This document shows, one piece after another, positions 1 to 5,481 of a DNA stretch of 5,481 nt. The DNA lies in contig JAUVDE010000257.1 in assembly GCA_030595485.1 (NCBI GenBank), positions 1 through 5,481 of the forward strand, read 5' to 3'. The position numbers and the translations under genes were made by a program. The notes under the pieces were generated by a model. The model was not told the DNA's origin. It searched no databases and saw only the letters and a program-made list of their open reading frames with translations. The stretch's first letter is position 1. Every line of letters begins with the position of its first letter. This stretch comes from Draconibacterium sp. GTDB lineage: Bacteria; Bacteroidota; Bacteroidia; Bacteroidales; Prolixibacteraceae.

Positions 1-741
1 TTTAAGTGAATCATATTTCTCCTTAATTTTAATGGCTTCTTCAAAATTCAAATTCTCCGCCATTTTAGCCATTAAGGACTTTAAATGTTTAACTACACCT
101 GAAACATTACCTTTCAAAATATCAGTAATATCAGTAATTCCATCGTTGTATTTTTCAGTAGAAATATGACCTTCACAAGGCCCGGTACAATTACCAATGT
201 GGTATTCTAAACAAACTTTATATTTTTCGTTTTTTATATTCTCATCGCTGAGATTATAATTACAAGTACGCAATTTATATTCCGATTTAAACAATTCTAA
301 TAATGTTCGAACGGTATAAACAGAAGTGTAGGGGCCAAAATATTTAGATCCATCTTTTACCAAATGACGGGTACTAAAAACCCGTGGAAACGGTTCGTTT
401 TTTATGCAAATCCAAGGGTAACTTTTATCGTCTTTTAAACGAATATTATAACGCGGCTGATACTTTTTAATGAGATTGTTTTCCAACAACAAAGCATCCT
501 GCTCGGTGGCAACAACCATGTGTTTTATATCCACAATATTGCGAACGAGCAAGGCAGTTTTCCGATGCTCGTGTTGTTTCGAAAAATAAGAATAGACCCG
601 TTTGCGCAGGTCCTTCGCTTTTCCAATATAAATAATGGTATTGCTATTATCGAAAAACTGATAAATACCCGGTGCGTGTGGTAAAACCGAAATTAGCGAT
701 TTCAGATCATCGATGTTTTTATTTACCGTTTTATACTTCAA
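1..741 (-). CDS. uvrC: UvrC, excinuclease ABC subunit C (N-terminal 247 residues; 3' end off window)
   Basis: UvrC makes the incisions on both sides of a lesion in nucleotide excision repair, acting with UvrB after UvrA loads it. The visible part holds the GIY-YIG nuclease domain that makes the 3' cut. It shows PGIYQF (residues 24-29), YIGK (38-41), LRKR (45-48) and the likely catalytic Glu87 in LLLENNLIKKYQPRYN. Four cysteines follow (160, 177, 185, 189; the last three in VCLEYHIGNCTGPC), matching the cluster reported to bind an iron-sulfur centre in UvrC. A UVR helix for UvrB contact begins near residue 225 (NLNFEEAIKIKEKYDSL). The family is about 600 residues, so the RNase H-like nuclease and helix-hairpin-helix regions lie off window. 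The start is TTG at 741-739: an in-frame TGA lies directly upstream and no ATG or GTG precedes the conserved domain. It begins 4 nt after the apt stop, so it is probably cotranscribed. Confidence 0.95.
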   Translation of the reverse strand, partial: MKYKTVNKNIDDLKSLISVLPHAPGIYQFFDNSNTIIYIGKAKDLRKRVYSYFSKQHEHRKTALLVRNIVDIKHMVVATEQDALLLENNLIKKYQPRYNIRLKDDKSYPWICIKNEPFPRVFSTRHLVKDGSKYFGPYTSVYTVRTLLELFKSEYKLRTCNYNLSDENIKNEKYKVCLEYHIGNCTGPCEGHISTEKYNDGITDITDILKGNVSGVVKHLKSLMAKMAENLNFEEAIKIKEKYDSLK

Positions 742-745
742 TCAA

Positions 746-1267
746 CTATTGATATTTCACCAAAGTCTGAGTTTCAAATTCCTTTAACAACTCCTTATTC
801 GGTGTATTAATAAATTCTAAATCGCATAAAAAACTAAAGTAAATTTTCTCTACCCCACACTTCTGGGCCAATTTTAAAGCTGCCATTGCAGTTCCTCCGG
901 TAGCCAATAAATCATCGTGAATTAGCACAACATCATCTTTACTTAAAGCATCAACATGCATTTCAACACTGTCGGTTCCGTATTCTAAATCGTAGGTTTC
1001 GCTAACGATTTTACTGGGCAATTTTCCTTTCTTACGAATGGGAACAAATCCTGCATCCAATTCATTGGCAACTGCTCCGCCAAAAATAAATCCACGTGCT
1101 TCTAAACCCACTACTTTTGTAATACCTTTTCCCTTGAAATTATCCGAAATTGTATCGGTTACATATTTCATCGCTTCCTTGTTTTTAAAAAGCGTAGTTA
1201 CATCTTTAAAGTTAATTCCCTCTTTTGGGTAATCAGGAATCTCTCTAATTTCTTTTTTTAAATCCAT
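746..1267 (-). CDS. apt: Adenine phosphoribosyltransferase
   Basis: This cytosolic purine-salvage enzyme converts adenine and PRPP to AMP and pyrophosphate. From the ATG at 1267 it is 173 residues, the normal length for bacterial Apt, and starts MDLKKEIREIPDYPKEG like its homologues. Visible motifs are GINFKDVTTL (17-26), the base-pocket GLEARGFIFG (54-63), PIRKKGKLP (76-84) with the basic residues, the flexible loop SETYDLEYG (89-97), and the PRPP-binding loop VLIHDDLLATGGTA (114-127). The loop has His117 where many families have a hydrophobic residue; I recall this as common in Bacteroidota. An in-frame GTG at 1297 would add ten residues (up to SF before Met11), but these are encoded by the parS site and its flank and are not family-like, so I reject that start. 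It lies 29 nt after mnmG and 4 nt before uvrC, on the same strand. No strong ribosome-binding site is seen. Confidence 0.96.
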   Translation of the reverse strand: MDLKKEIREIPDYPKEGINFKDVTTLFKNKEAMKYVTDTISDNFKGKGITKVVGLEARGFIFGGAVANELDAGFVPIRKKGKLPSKIVSETYDLEYGTDSVEMHVDALSKDDVVLIHDDLLATGGTAMAALKLAQKCGVEKIYFSFLCDLEFINTPNKELLKEFETQTLVKYQ

Positions 1268-1280
1268 AAAACTTTTGATT

Positions 1281-1296
1281 TGTTCCACGTGAAACA
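1281..1296. other. parS: parS chromosome-partition (centromere) site
   Basis: The 16 bases TGTTCCACGTGAAACA are identical to the classical Bacillus subtilis parS site and differ at one position from the perfectly palindromic consensus TGTTTCACGTGAAACA. The two 8-base halves are inverted repeats with a single mismatch around the CACGTG core. ParB binds such sites, loads as a CTP-dependent clamp, spreads along neighbouring DNA, and with ParA and SMC segregates origins. The site lies wholly in the 29-nt gap between mnmG and apt, touching the mnmG stop codon, so it is free of coding constraint if apt starts at 1267. An exact 16-base match is very unlikely by chance in 5.5 kb. ParA and ParB genes are not in this window, so binding is inferred. 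Confidence 0.9.
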
Positions 1297-3177
1297 CTAG
1301 CGACCTAACAATACTAAAAGCACATTTATATCAGAAGGATTAACTCCAGAAATTCGTTTTGCTTGTCCTATTGTTTTCGGATTAATCTTTTCCAACTTCT
1401 GACGAGCTTCTGTAGAAATCGATTTTAGTTCGCTGTAATTAAATTTATTTTCAATATTTATACTTTCAAACTTGTCGAGTTTTTCGGCAAGTTGTTTTTC
1501 TCTATTTATGTAACCTTCGTATTTAATAGAAATTTCGGCTCCTTCAATTATTTCTATTCTTCTGTTCTCTGGAACCTTCTCTAGAAACGTTTTAAACGGG
1601 GTAATCACTTCAATCAAATCAAATATCGAAATCTGAGGACGTAAAATAATGTCAAAAAGTTTAACTCCTTGTTTTAATTCTGTAGTCCCTTTATCCGTAA
1701 GTAACTGATTTACAAAACGTGGCTTAATTGAAAAGTCTTTAGCAAATTGTATTATTTCAGCAATTAGGCTTGTTTTTTCCTTTAGCAAATTCACACGTTC
1801 TAGCGAAGCCAAACCGATTTTATGCGATTTTTCGGTTAAACGACTGTCGGCATTGTCTTGTCGAAGTAAAATTCGAAATTCAGCTCTACTCGTAAACATC
1901 CGATAAGGTTCGTCCACTCCTTTCGTAACTAAATCGTCAATCAGCACACCAATGTATGCTTCATTCCGTTTCAGAATATAATTATGTTCAACACCGTTAG
2001 ATTTTAGATGTGCATTTATTCCAGCAATAATTCCCTGGGCACCTGCTTCTTCATAACCCGTTGTTCCATTAATCTGACCAGCAAAATATAAATTCTGAAT
2101 TATTTTTGTTTCCAAAGTATGATTCAACTGAGTAGGTTCAAAATAATCGTACTCGATTGCATAACCAGGTCGGAAAATTTTTGCCTTTTCTAAACCTTCA
2201 ATTTTTTGCAAACCTTTTAACTGAACATCCCATGGAAGTGATGATGAGAAACCATTTAAATAAAACTCTATCGTTTTCTCGCCTTCCGGTTCCAAAAACA
2301 ACTGATGTTGTTCCTTTTCTGCAAAAGTAATCAGTTTCGATTCAATGCTCGGACAATAACGAGGACCTGTACTTTTAATGGTTCCATCGAACATTGGTGA
2401 TTCTTCAAATCCTTTAGCAAGTTCATCGTGAACATCGGTACTTGTATGTGTAATCCAACACGAACGTTGTTTTAATTTACTTTCAGTTCCTGGCAAATAG
2501 GAAAATTTGAAATGCCCAACATCACCTTTCTGTTCCGTACACTTTTCAAAATCAATACTTCTTCCATCAATACGAACGGGTGTACCAGTCTTCATTCTTC
2601 CGGTTTTAAAACCTGCATCAATTAGTTGCTCCGAAATATTATATGAAGCTGCTTCTCCAATTCGTCCACCTTTCATTTGCGCCGCGCCAATATGCATAAG
2701 CCCATTCAAAAAAGTACCATTTGTTAGTACTACTGTTTTGGCCTTAAACTCAATACCAATTTTAGTAACTACACCCTTTATTATTTCATCTTCTATAATC
2801 AATTGTGTAACAGCATCTTGCCACAAATCCAGATTTTCTCTACTCTCCAGAATATCTCTCCATTCTTCCACAAAACGAAAACGGTCGTTTTGCGAACGTG
2901 GACTCCACATTGCCGGTCCCTTGGAACGGTTTAACATACGAAACTGAATGGTAGTTTTATCAGCAATAATTCCTGAATACCCGCCTAAGGCATCAATTTC
3001 GCGTACAATTTGCCCCTTGGCAATTCCACCCATTGCCGGATTACACGACATCTGACCATATTTGGTCATGTCCATTGTAATCAACAATGTTTTCGAACCT
3101 AAATTTGCAGCAGCAGCAGCAGCTTCACAGCCCGCATGTCCGCCACCAACAACTATCACATCGTAATCTGGTATCAT
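1297..3177 (-). CDS. mnmG: MnmG (GidA), tRNA uridine-34 5-carboxymethylaminomethyl modification FAD enzyme
   Basis: MnmG works with the GTPase MnmE, using FAD, NADH, methylene-tetrahydrofolate and glycine or ammonium to install the (carboxymethyl)aminomethyl group at C5 of wobble uridine in certain tRNAs. The 626-residue length is normal. Seen in order are the N-terminal FAD Rossmann motif VVGGGHAGCE (9-18), MSCNPAMGGIAKG with Cys45 (43-55), the signature GPRYCPSIESK with Cys275 (271-281), and the second signature AGQINGTTGYEEAGAQG from residue 366. EPYRMFTSRAEFRILLRQDN and the C-terminal helical region, thought to contact MnmE, follow (ending SGVNPSDINVLLVLLGR). Cys45 and Cys275 correspond to the two conserved family cysteines. 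The ATG at 3177 overlaps the ybeY stop by four bases (ATGA), implying translational coupling. The first Rossmann helix is a run of six alanines, five of them GCT. The stop TAG abuts parS. Confidence 0.98.
   Translation of the reverse strand: MIPDYDVIVVGGGHAGCEAAAAAANLGSKTLLITMDMTKYGQMSCNPAMGGIAKGQIVREIDALGGYSGIIADKTTIQFRMLNRSKGPAMWSPRSQNDRFRFVEEWRDILESRENLDLWQDAVTQLIIEDEIIKGVVTKIGIEFKAKTVVLTNGTFLNGLMHIGAAQMKGGRIGEAASYNISEQLIDAGFKTGRMKTGTPVRIDGRSIDFEKCTEQKGDVGHFKFSYLPGTESKLKQRSCWITHTSTDVHDELAKGFEESPMFDGTIKSTGPRYCPSIESKLITFAEKEQHQLFLEPEGEKTIEFYLNGFSSSLPWDVQLKGLQKIEGLEKAKIFRPGYAIEYDYFEPTQLNHTLETKIIQNLYFAGQINGTTGYEEAGAQGIIAGINAHLKSNGVEHNYILKRNEAYIGVLIDDLVTKGVDEPYRMFTSRAEFRILLRQDNADSRLTEKSHKIGLASLERVNLLKEKTSLIAEIIQFAKDFSIKPRFVNQLLTDKGTTELKQGVKLFDIILRPQISIFDLIEVITPFKTFLEKVPENRRIEIIEGAEISIKYEGYINREKQLAEKLDKFESINIENKFNYSELKSISTEARQKLEKINPKTIGQAKRISGVNPSDINVLLVLLGR
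3107..3123 (-). repeat. (GCT)5 trinucleotide run inside mnmG
   Basis: Five consecutive GCT codons followed by GCA encode Ala19-Ala24 in the helix after the GGGHAG dinucleotide-binding loop of MnmG. Slippage here would add or remove whole alanine codons and keep the frame, so it is unlikely to work as an on/off switch. Alanine-rich sequence is normal in this helix across the family. Confidence 0.6.
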
Positions 3178-3602
3178 AATTCCATCCCCTTAAAATCAAC
3201 TTCTCCTAAATAGTAATTCTCTTTTTCGGTCATTATAGCTTGTTCTTCGTCGCTTTTATCGTTGTACCCAACCAAATGAAGCACACCATGAAAAACAACG
3301 CGATAAAGCTCTCTAATTACGCTTGTGGCATATTCTACAGCATTTTCCTTTACCCGGTCGACACTGATAAATAAATCGCCCGAAATTACCTTATCCTCCA
3401 CATAATCGAAAGTAATTATATCAGTATAATAGTTATGGTTGAGGTATTGTTTATTTACATCCAATAAATAATCATCGGAGCAGAAGATTACTGACACGTC
3501 ACCTAATTCCTTTATTTCAGTATTAATCAAATACTTAACCCTATCTAACAAGTTATTTTCATGAAACTCAAAGGCTTCAATATCTTCAAAGAAAAATTCC
3601 AT
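3174..3602 (-). CDS. ybeY: YbeY, rRNA-maturation endoribonuclease
   Basis: YbeY is a metal-dependent single-strand endoribonuclease involved in 16S rRNA 3'-end maturation and 70S ribosome quality control. The 142-residue protein is of normal length. The core shows NKQYLNHNYYTDIITFDY (50-67), the strand SGDLFISVDRVKENA (74-88) and the metal motif HGVLHLVGYND (105-115), followed by DEEQAIMTEKENYYL. His105 and His109 match the first two zinc ligands of the family motif H-x3-H-x5-H, but the third position is Asp115 rather than His. I recall Asp at this place in other Bacteroidota YbeY proteins, and Asp can ligate metal, so I read it as a lineage variant, not an inactive copy. The ATG at 3602 is the natural start. 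A 60-nt gap separates it from the ATPase gene upstream, and its stop overlaps the mnmG start. Confidence 0.95.
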   Translation of the reverse strand: MEFFFEDIEAFEFHENNLLDRVKYLINTEIKELGDVSVIFCSDDYLLDVNKQYLNHNYYTDIITFDYVEDKVISGDLFISVDRVKENAVEYATSVIRELYRVVFHGVLHLVGYNDKSDEEQAIMTEKENYYLGEVDFKGMEL

Positions 3603-3662
3603 TCTATTCTAAACTTTATGAGAAATTTCGTGCAAAGTTGGGTATTTTTTTGGAAACAGCGC

Positions 3663-4073
3663 TTAAACGCACTCTATTTGAAATTCTAAACTATTCCCTT
3701 TATCATTAAAAGAAAATGTTTTAGCCATACTTTTTATGATGTGAATTCCCCTACCCGACTCTTTTAGCAGATTATCTTTTTGAGTTGGATCGGGTAATGA
3801 AGTGAAGTCGAAACCTTCTCCTTCGTCAGTAATAACAACCGAAATTAAATGTGTTTTACAATCGACACTAAGTTCCACTTTTTTTCGATGATCGCCCTTA
3901 TTTCCGTGTGCAATAGCATTAACAATTGCTTCCGAAATACAAAGCAGCACCTTATTAAAACAAGTTTTCGGAAATTTATAGAAAGTAAATACTTCATTTA
4001 TAAACTCCTCAACTCGTTGAAGTTCCGATTCTTTTGAACTGATTATTAATATGTTGGGCGAAGAGGCAATCAC
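3663..4073 (-). CDS. RsbW-like ATP-binding protein (HATPase_c_2, anti-sigma/serine-kinase type)
   Basis: This 136-residue protein is a single GHKL-type ATPase domain of the kind found in anti-sigma factors and serine kinases such as RsbW and SpoIIAB. The N box is SEAIVNAIAHGNKGD (47-61; Glu48, Asn52), the G1 box DEGEGFD (83-89; Asp83) and the G2 box SGRGIHII (106-113). There is no sensor, receiver, histidine-phosphotransfer or membrane segment. Family knowledge suggests it phosphorylates an STAS anti-anti-sigma protein or sequesters a regulator; the partner is not in this window, so the target is unknown. The start is GTG at 4073-4071: a TAA lies in frame six bases upstream, and the first in-frame ATG is residue 116, past the ATP site. 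The start base is shared with the upstream gene's stop (TAGTG), implying translational coupling. Confidence 0.88.
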   Translation of the reverse strand: MIASSPNILIISSKESELQRVEEFINEVFTFYKFPKTCFNKVLLCISEAIVNAIAHGNKGDHRKKVELSVDCKTHLISVVITDEGEGFDFTSLPDPTQKDNLLKESGRGIHIIKSMAKTFSFNDKGNSLEFQIECV

Positions 4074-5481
4074 TACTTAGTCTGGATATTATTTAAATAC
4101 TCTTTGTATTTCTGGTTGTAAAAGTTATTTAATTTATGCGAGTTTCTATTCAAATACTCAATTGAAAAGTTTTCTTTCTCCTTATACTCAAAAAATTGAA
4201 CAGGGTTACTATAAAAATCTTCCGCGCTTTCCGATTCGCGTTTATCTTCAAATTCACGCTCCAATTCGGCCTTTTCAGCTTCGAGTAAACGAGTGGTTAT
4301 TAAATTCTGACGAACAATAGTTTGTGCATTAATTGATTTATTCATCAATTCTTTTCGGTTCTGCTCCAACATATTATCAATTTGTTGCAAGGTTTTCTTT
4401 CCTTCACTACCCACACTTCCGTTGTTCATCATATCGCGAAGCATTTGTTGCATCATTTCGTGTTGCATTAAGCTCTCTCCCATTTGTTGGCTCATACCTT
4501 GTTGCCCACCCTTTTTCATTTGATCAATCATTTGTTGCAACTGTTGTTTCATATTTTGCGATTGCTCCTTCATATTTCCCAAACCGGGTTTCGACCCTTG
4601 TCCAGGATTTTCGCATTGTTGATCGCCCGGTTTACCGGCTGCTTGTTGTTTTTCTAGCTGCTCTAAAGACTCGTTTAACATTAACGCCAAATTATTTGCT
4701 GCTGTAACTACAAATTGCTGACTACTGCGTGCCTGTGGAAACAGTGCTTCTTCCATTTGCTCCGTAGCCTTGGTAAGATTAATTTCTAATGAAACCAGTT
4801 CATTATTAACCATACTCGTAATTTGTGGAGTACGCATGGCTAATGTGTACAATGAGTCGCGAACAATTTTACTTTGGTCAACAATTCTTTTTTGTTTCTG
4901 ATTAAGCGGAACCAAACGAGGGTCTTTACCATTAATTCCACCTAATTCGCTTAACACCTCTTCTTGTGTAAACGACAGCAGAATAAGATTACTAAGTATT
5001 TGCCGTAAATTTTGTATGTTCTCCTGGTTTTGCTCCTGCGAATTCATATCCAGCATTTGTTGCATACCAAATGCCATATTTTTCATTTGTTCCGAGTTCT
5101 TTTTTAAACCCGAACTAGACTTTTTCTTGCTGTTTTTATCCAGACTTTCCTTGCTGTCTTCCATACTTTTATCAATCTCTTCAAAGTCTTCCTTAAACTC
5201 ATCGAAATTCATGGGTTTTTCCAGCTCTTTATTCATATCAAGTGCATCTTTAATACGCTCTTGCATATCTTTTAAGTCTTTCTGATCTTGTTCAACCTGT
5301 TCTTTCGCTTCCACATAATTTTTTTGTTCACTTACTTCCTGAGCCAACTTTTCCTCTTCGTCAGCCATTTTATTAATCTCATCAATTACATCTTGCAGCT
5401 TTTGCTCAATCTTCATTTTTTTGAGCATTTCAAGATTACGGTCCAATTGTTTTTGAAGATCATCCATGGTCACGTTCATGT
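4073..5481 (-). CDS. Large coiled-coil, Gln/Met-rich protein, DUF4175-like (C-terminal part; 5' end off window)
   Basis: At least 468 residues of a longer protein are visible. The reading frame is still open at the window edge, so the ATG at 5479 is probably internal. Residues counted from that Met form charged heptad-like helices to about 150 (LQKQLDRNLEMLKKMKIEQ, then Lys/Glu-rich). A more ordered region lies at about 155-275 (ILSNLILLSFTQEEVLSELG, DPRLVPLNQKQKRIV, RDSLYTLAMRTPQI, NNLALMLNESLEQL), then a Gln/Met/Gly-rich low-complexity stretch (about 277-358) and a charged C-terminal helix region. No membrane segment or catalytic motif appears here. The pattern resembles large Bacteroidota proteins annotated as DUF4175, which carry membrane helices near the N terminus; that link is from memory. 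Function is unknown. It is the first visible gene of the operon and overlaps the RsbW-like gene by one base. Confidence 0.75.
   Translation of the reverse strand, partial: MNVTMDDLQKQLDRNLEMLKKMKIEQKLQDVIDEINKMADEEEKLAQEVSEQKNYVEAKEQVEQDQKDLKDMQERIKDALDMNKELEKPMNFDEFKEDFEEIDKSMEDSKESLDKNSKKKSSSGLKKNSEQMKNMAFGMQQMLDMNSQEQNQENIQNLRQILSNLILLSFTQEEVLSELGGINGKDPRLVPLNQKQKRIVDQSKIVRDSLYTLAMRTPQITSMVNNELVSLEINLTKATEQMEEALFPQARSSQQFVVTAANNLALMLNESLEQLEKQQAAGKPGDQQCENPGQGSKPGLGNMKEQSQNMKQQLQQMIDQMKKGGQQGMSQQMGESLMQHEMMQQMLRDMMNNGSVGSEGKKTLQQIDNMLEQNRKELMNKSINAQTIVRQNLITTRLLEAEKAELEREFEDKRESESAEDFYSNPVQFFEYKEKENFSIEYLNRNSHKLNNFYNQKYKEYLNNIQTK
4406..4651 (-). repeat. Low-complexity Gln/Met/Gly coding region
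   Basis: Roughly 80 codons of the coiled-coil gene are dominated by CAA, ATG and GGx codons, with short imperfect repeats such as KQQLQQMIDQMKKGG, QQGMSQQMGE and EMMQQMLRDMM. On the plus strand this appears as repeated ttgttgc and catttgttg words. It is a protein-level low-complexity segment, probably a flexible or amphipathic linker between helical parts. It is not an exact tandem repeat. Confidence 0.6.

Noticed and set aside
1088..1103. Second CACGTG core inside apt, a possible extra parS
   Set aside because: Only the core and a few neighbouring bases match; about seven of 16 positions differ from parS. The bases encode the conserved EARGF motif of Apt.
1038..1232. Short plus-strand frame opposite apt
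   Set aside because: It lies fully within the conserved apt gene, with no upstream signal or family similarity.
2507..2947. Open frame of 146 codons on the plus strand
   Set aside because: It is antisense to highly conserved mnmG coding sequence, has no recognisable domain and is a shadow frame.
3633..3640. CAACTTTG on the minus strand in the gap before ybeY, similar to the Bacteroidota -7 element TAnnTTTG
   Set aside because: The first base is wrong and I find no TTTG or TTG element at the expected distance upstream. In an AT-rich 60-base gap this is weak evidence for a promoter.
3659..3670. GCG...CGC near-palindrome at the end of the RsbW-like gene, a possible terminator
   Set aside because: The match is only ten of 12 bases with no loop, and no T-run follows on the minus strand. 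It overlaps the stop codon.
3849..4037. Short plus-strand frame opposite the RsbW-like gene
   Set aside because: It is a shadow of the ATP-binding domain codons with no independent support.
4333..4707. Open frame of 124 codons on the plus strand
   Set aside because: It is antisense to the Gln/Met-rich region; the low complexity keeps the opposite frame open. Its composition is not protein-like and no family is recognised.
5016..5285. Plus-strand open frame rich in Ser, Phe, Leu and Cys that could look like a membrane peptide
   Set aside because: It is the complement of the Lys/Glu/Asp-rich coiled coil, which automatically gives Ser/Phe/Leu codons on the other strand.

Overview
The window holds a leftward (minus-strand) gene cluster that looks like one operon in an AT-rich chromosome of the Bacteroidota. 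The protein style and gene order suggest a marine or anaerobic lineage near the Marinilabiliales/Prolixibacteraceae. This assignment is inferred from remembered family features, such as the YbeY metal motif, the spacing of the UvrC cysteines, the His-Asp-Asp PRPP loop of Apt and weak Shine-Dalgarno signals. It has not been tested by a search.

In the direction of transcription (right to left) the order is as follows. First comes the C-terminal part of a large coiled-coil, Gln/Met-rich protein resembling Bacteroidota DUF4175-type proteins (4073-5481, 5' end outside the window). Next is a small RsbW-like ATP-binding protein with a GTG start (3663-4073), then the rRNA-maturation endoribonuclease YbeY (3174-3602), the tRNA-wobble-modification flavoprotein MnmG/GidA (1297-3177) and adenine phosphoribosyltransferase Apt (746-1267). 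Last is the N-terminal 247 residues of the excision-repair nuclease subunit UvrC (1-741, 3' end outside), whose only sensible start is TTG.

Packing is very tight: a 1-nt overlap, a 60-nt gap, a 4-nt ATGA overlap, a 29-nt gap and a 4-nt gap. No stretch over 60 bases lacks a gene. I see no tRNA, rRNA, CRISPR, insertion sequence, convincing promoter or terminator. The operon promoter must lie to the right of the window, and the end of uvrC to the left.

The standout signal is in the 29-nt gap between mnmG and apt. Positions 1281-1296 read TGTTCCACGTGAAACA, which is identical to the well-known Bacillus subtilis parS sequence bound by ParB (Spo0J). It abuts the mnmG stop codon and fills over half of the gap. 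It suggests that this locus is a chromosome-partition (centromere) site and therefore probably lies near the replication origin, which fits the common origin-proximal position of mnmG/gidA. The site also creates a spurious GTG start that would extend apt by ten residues.

Functionally the cluster mixes housekeeping jobs: ribosome maturation (ybeY), tRNA modification (mnmG), purine salvage (apt) and DNA repair (uvrC). Ahead of these sit a possible partner-switching regulator and a structural protein of unknown role.
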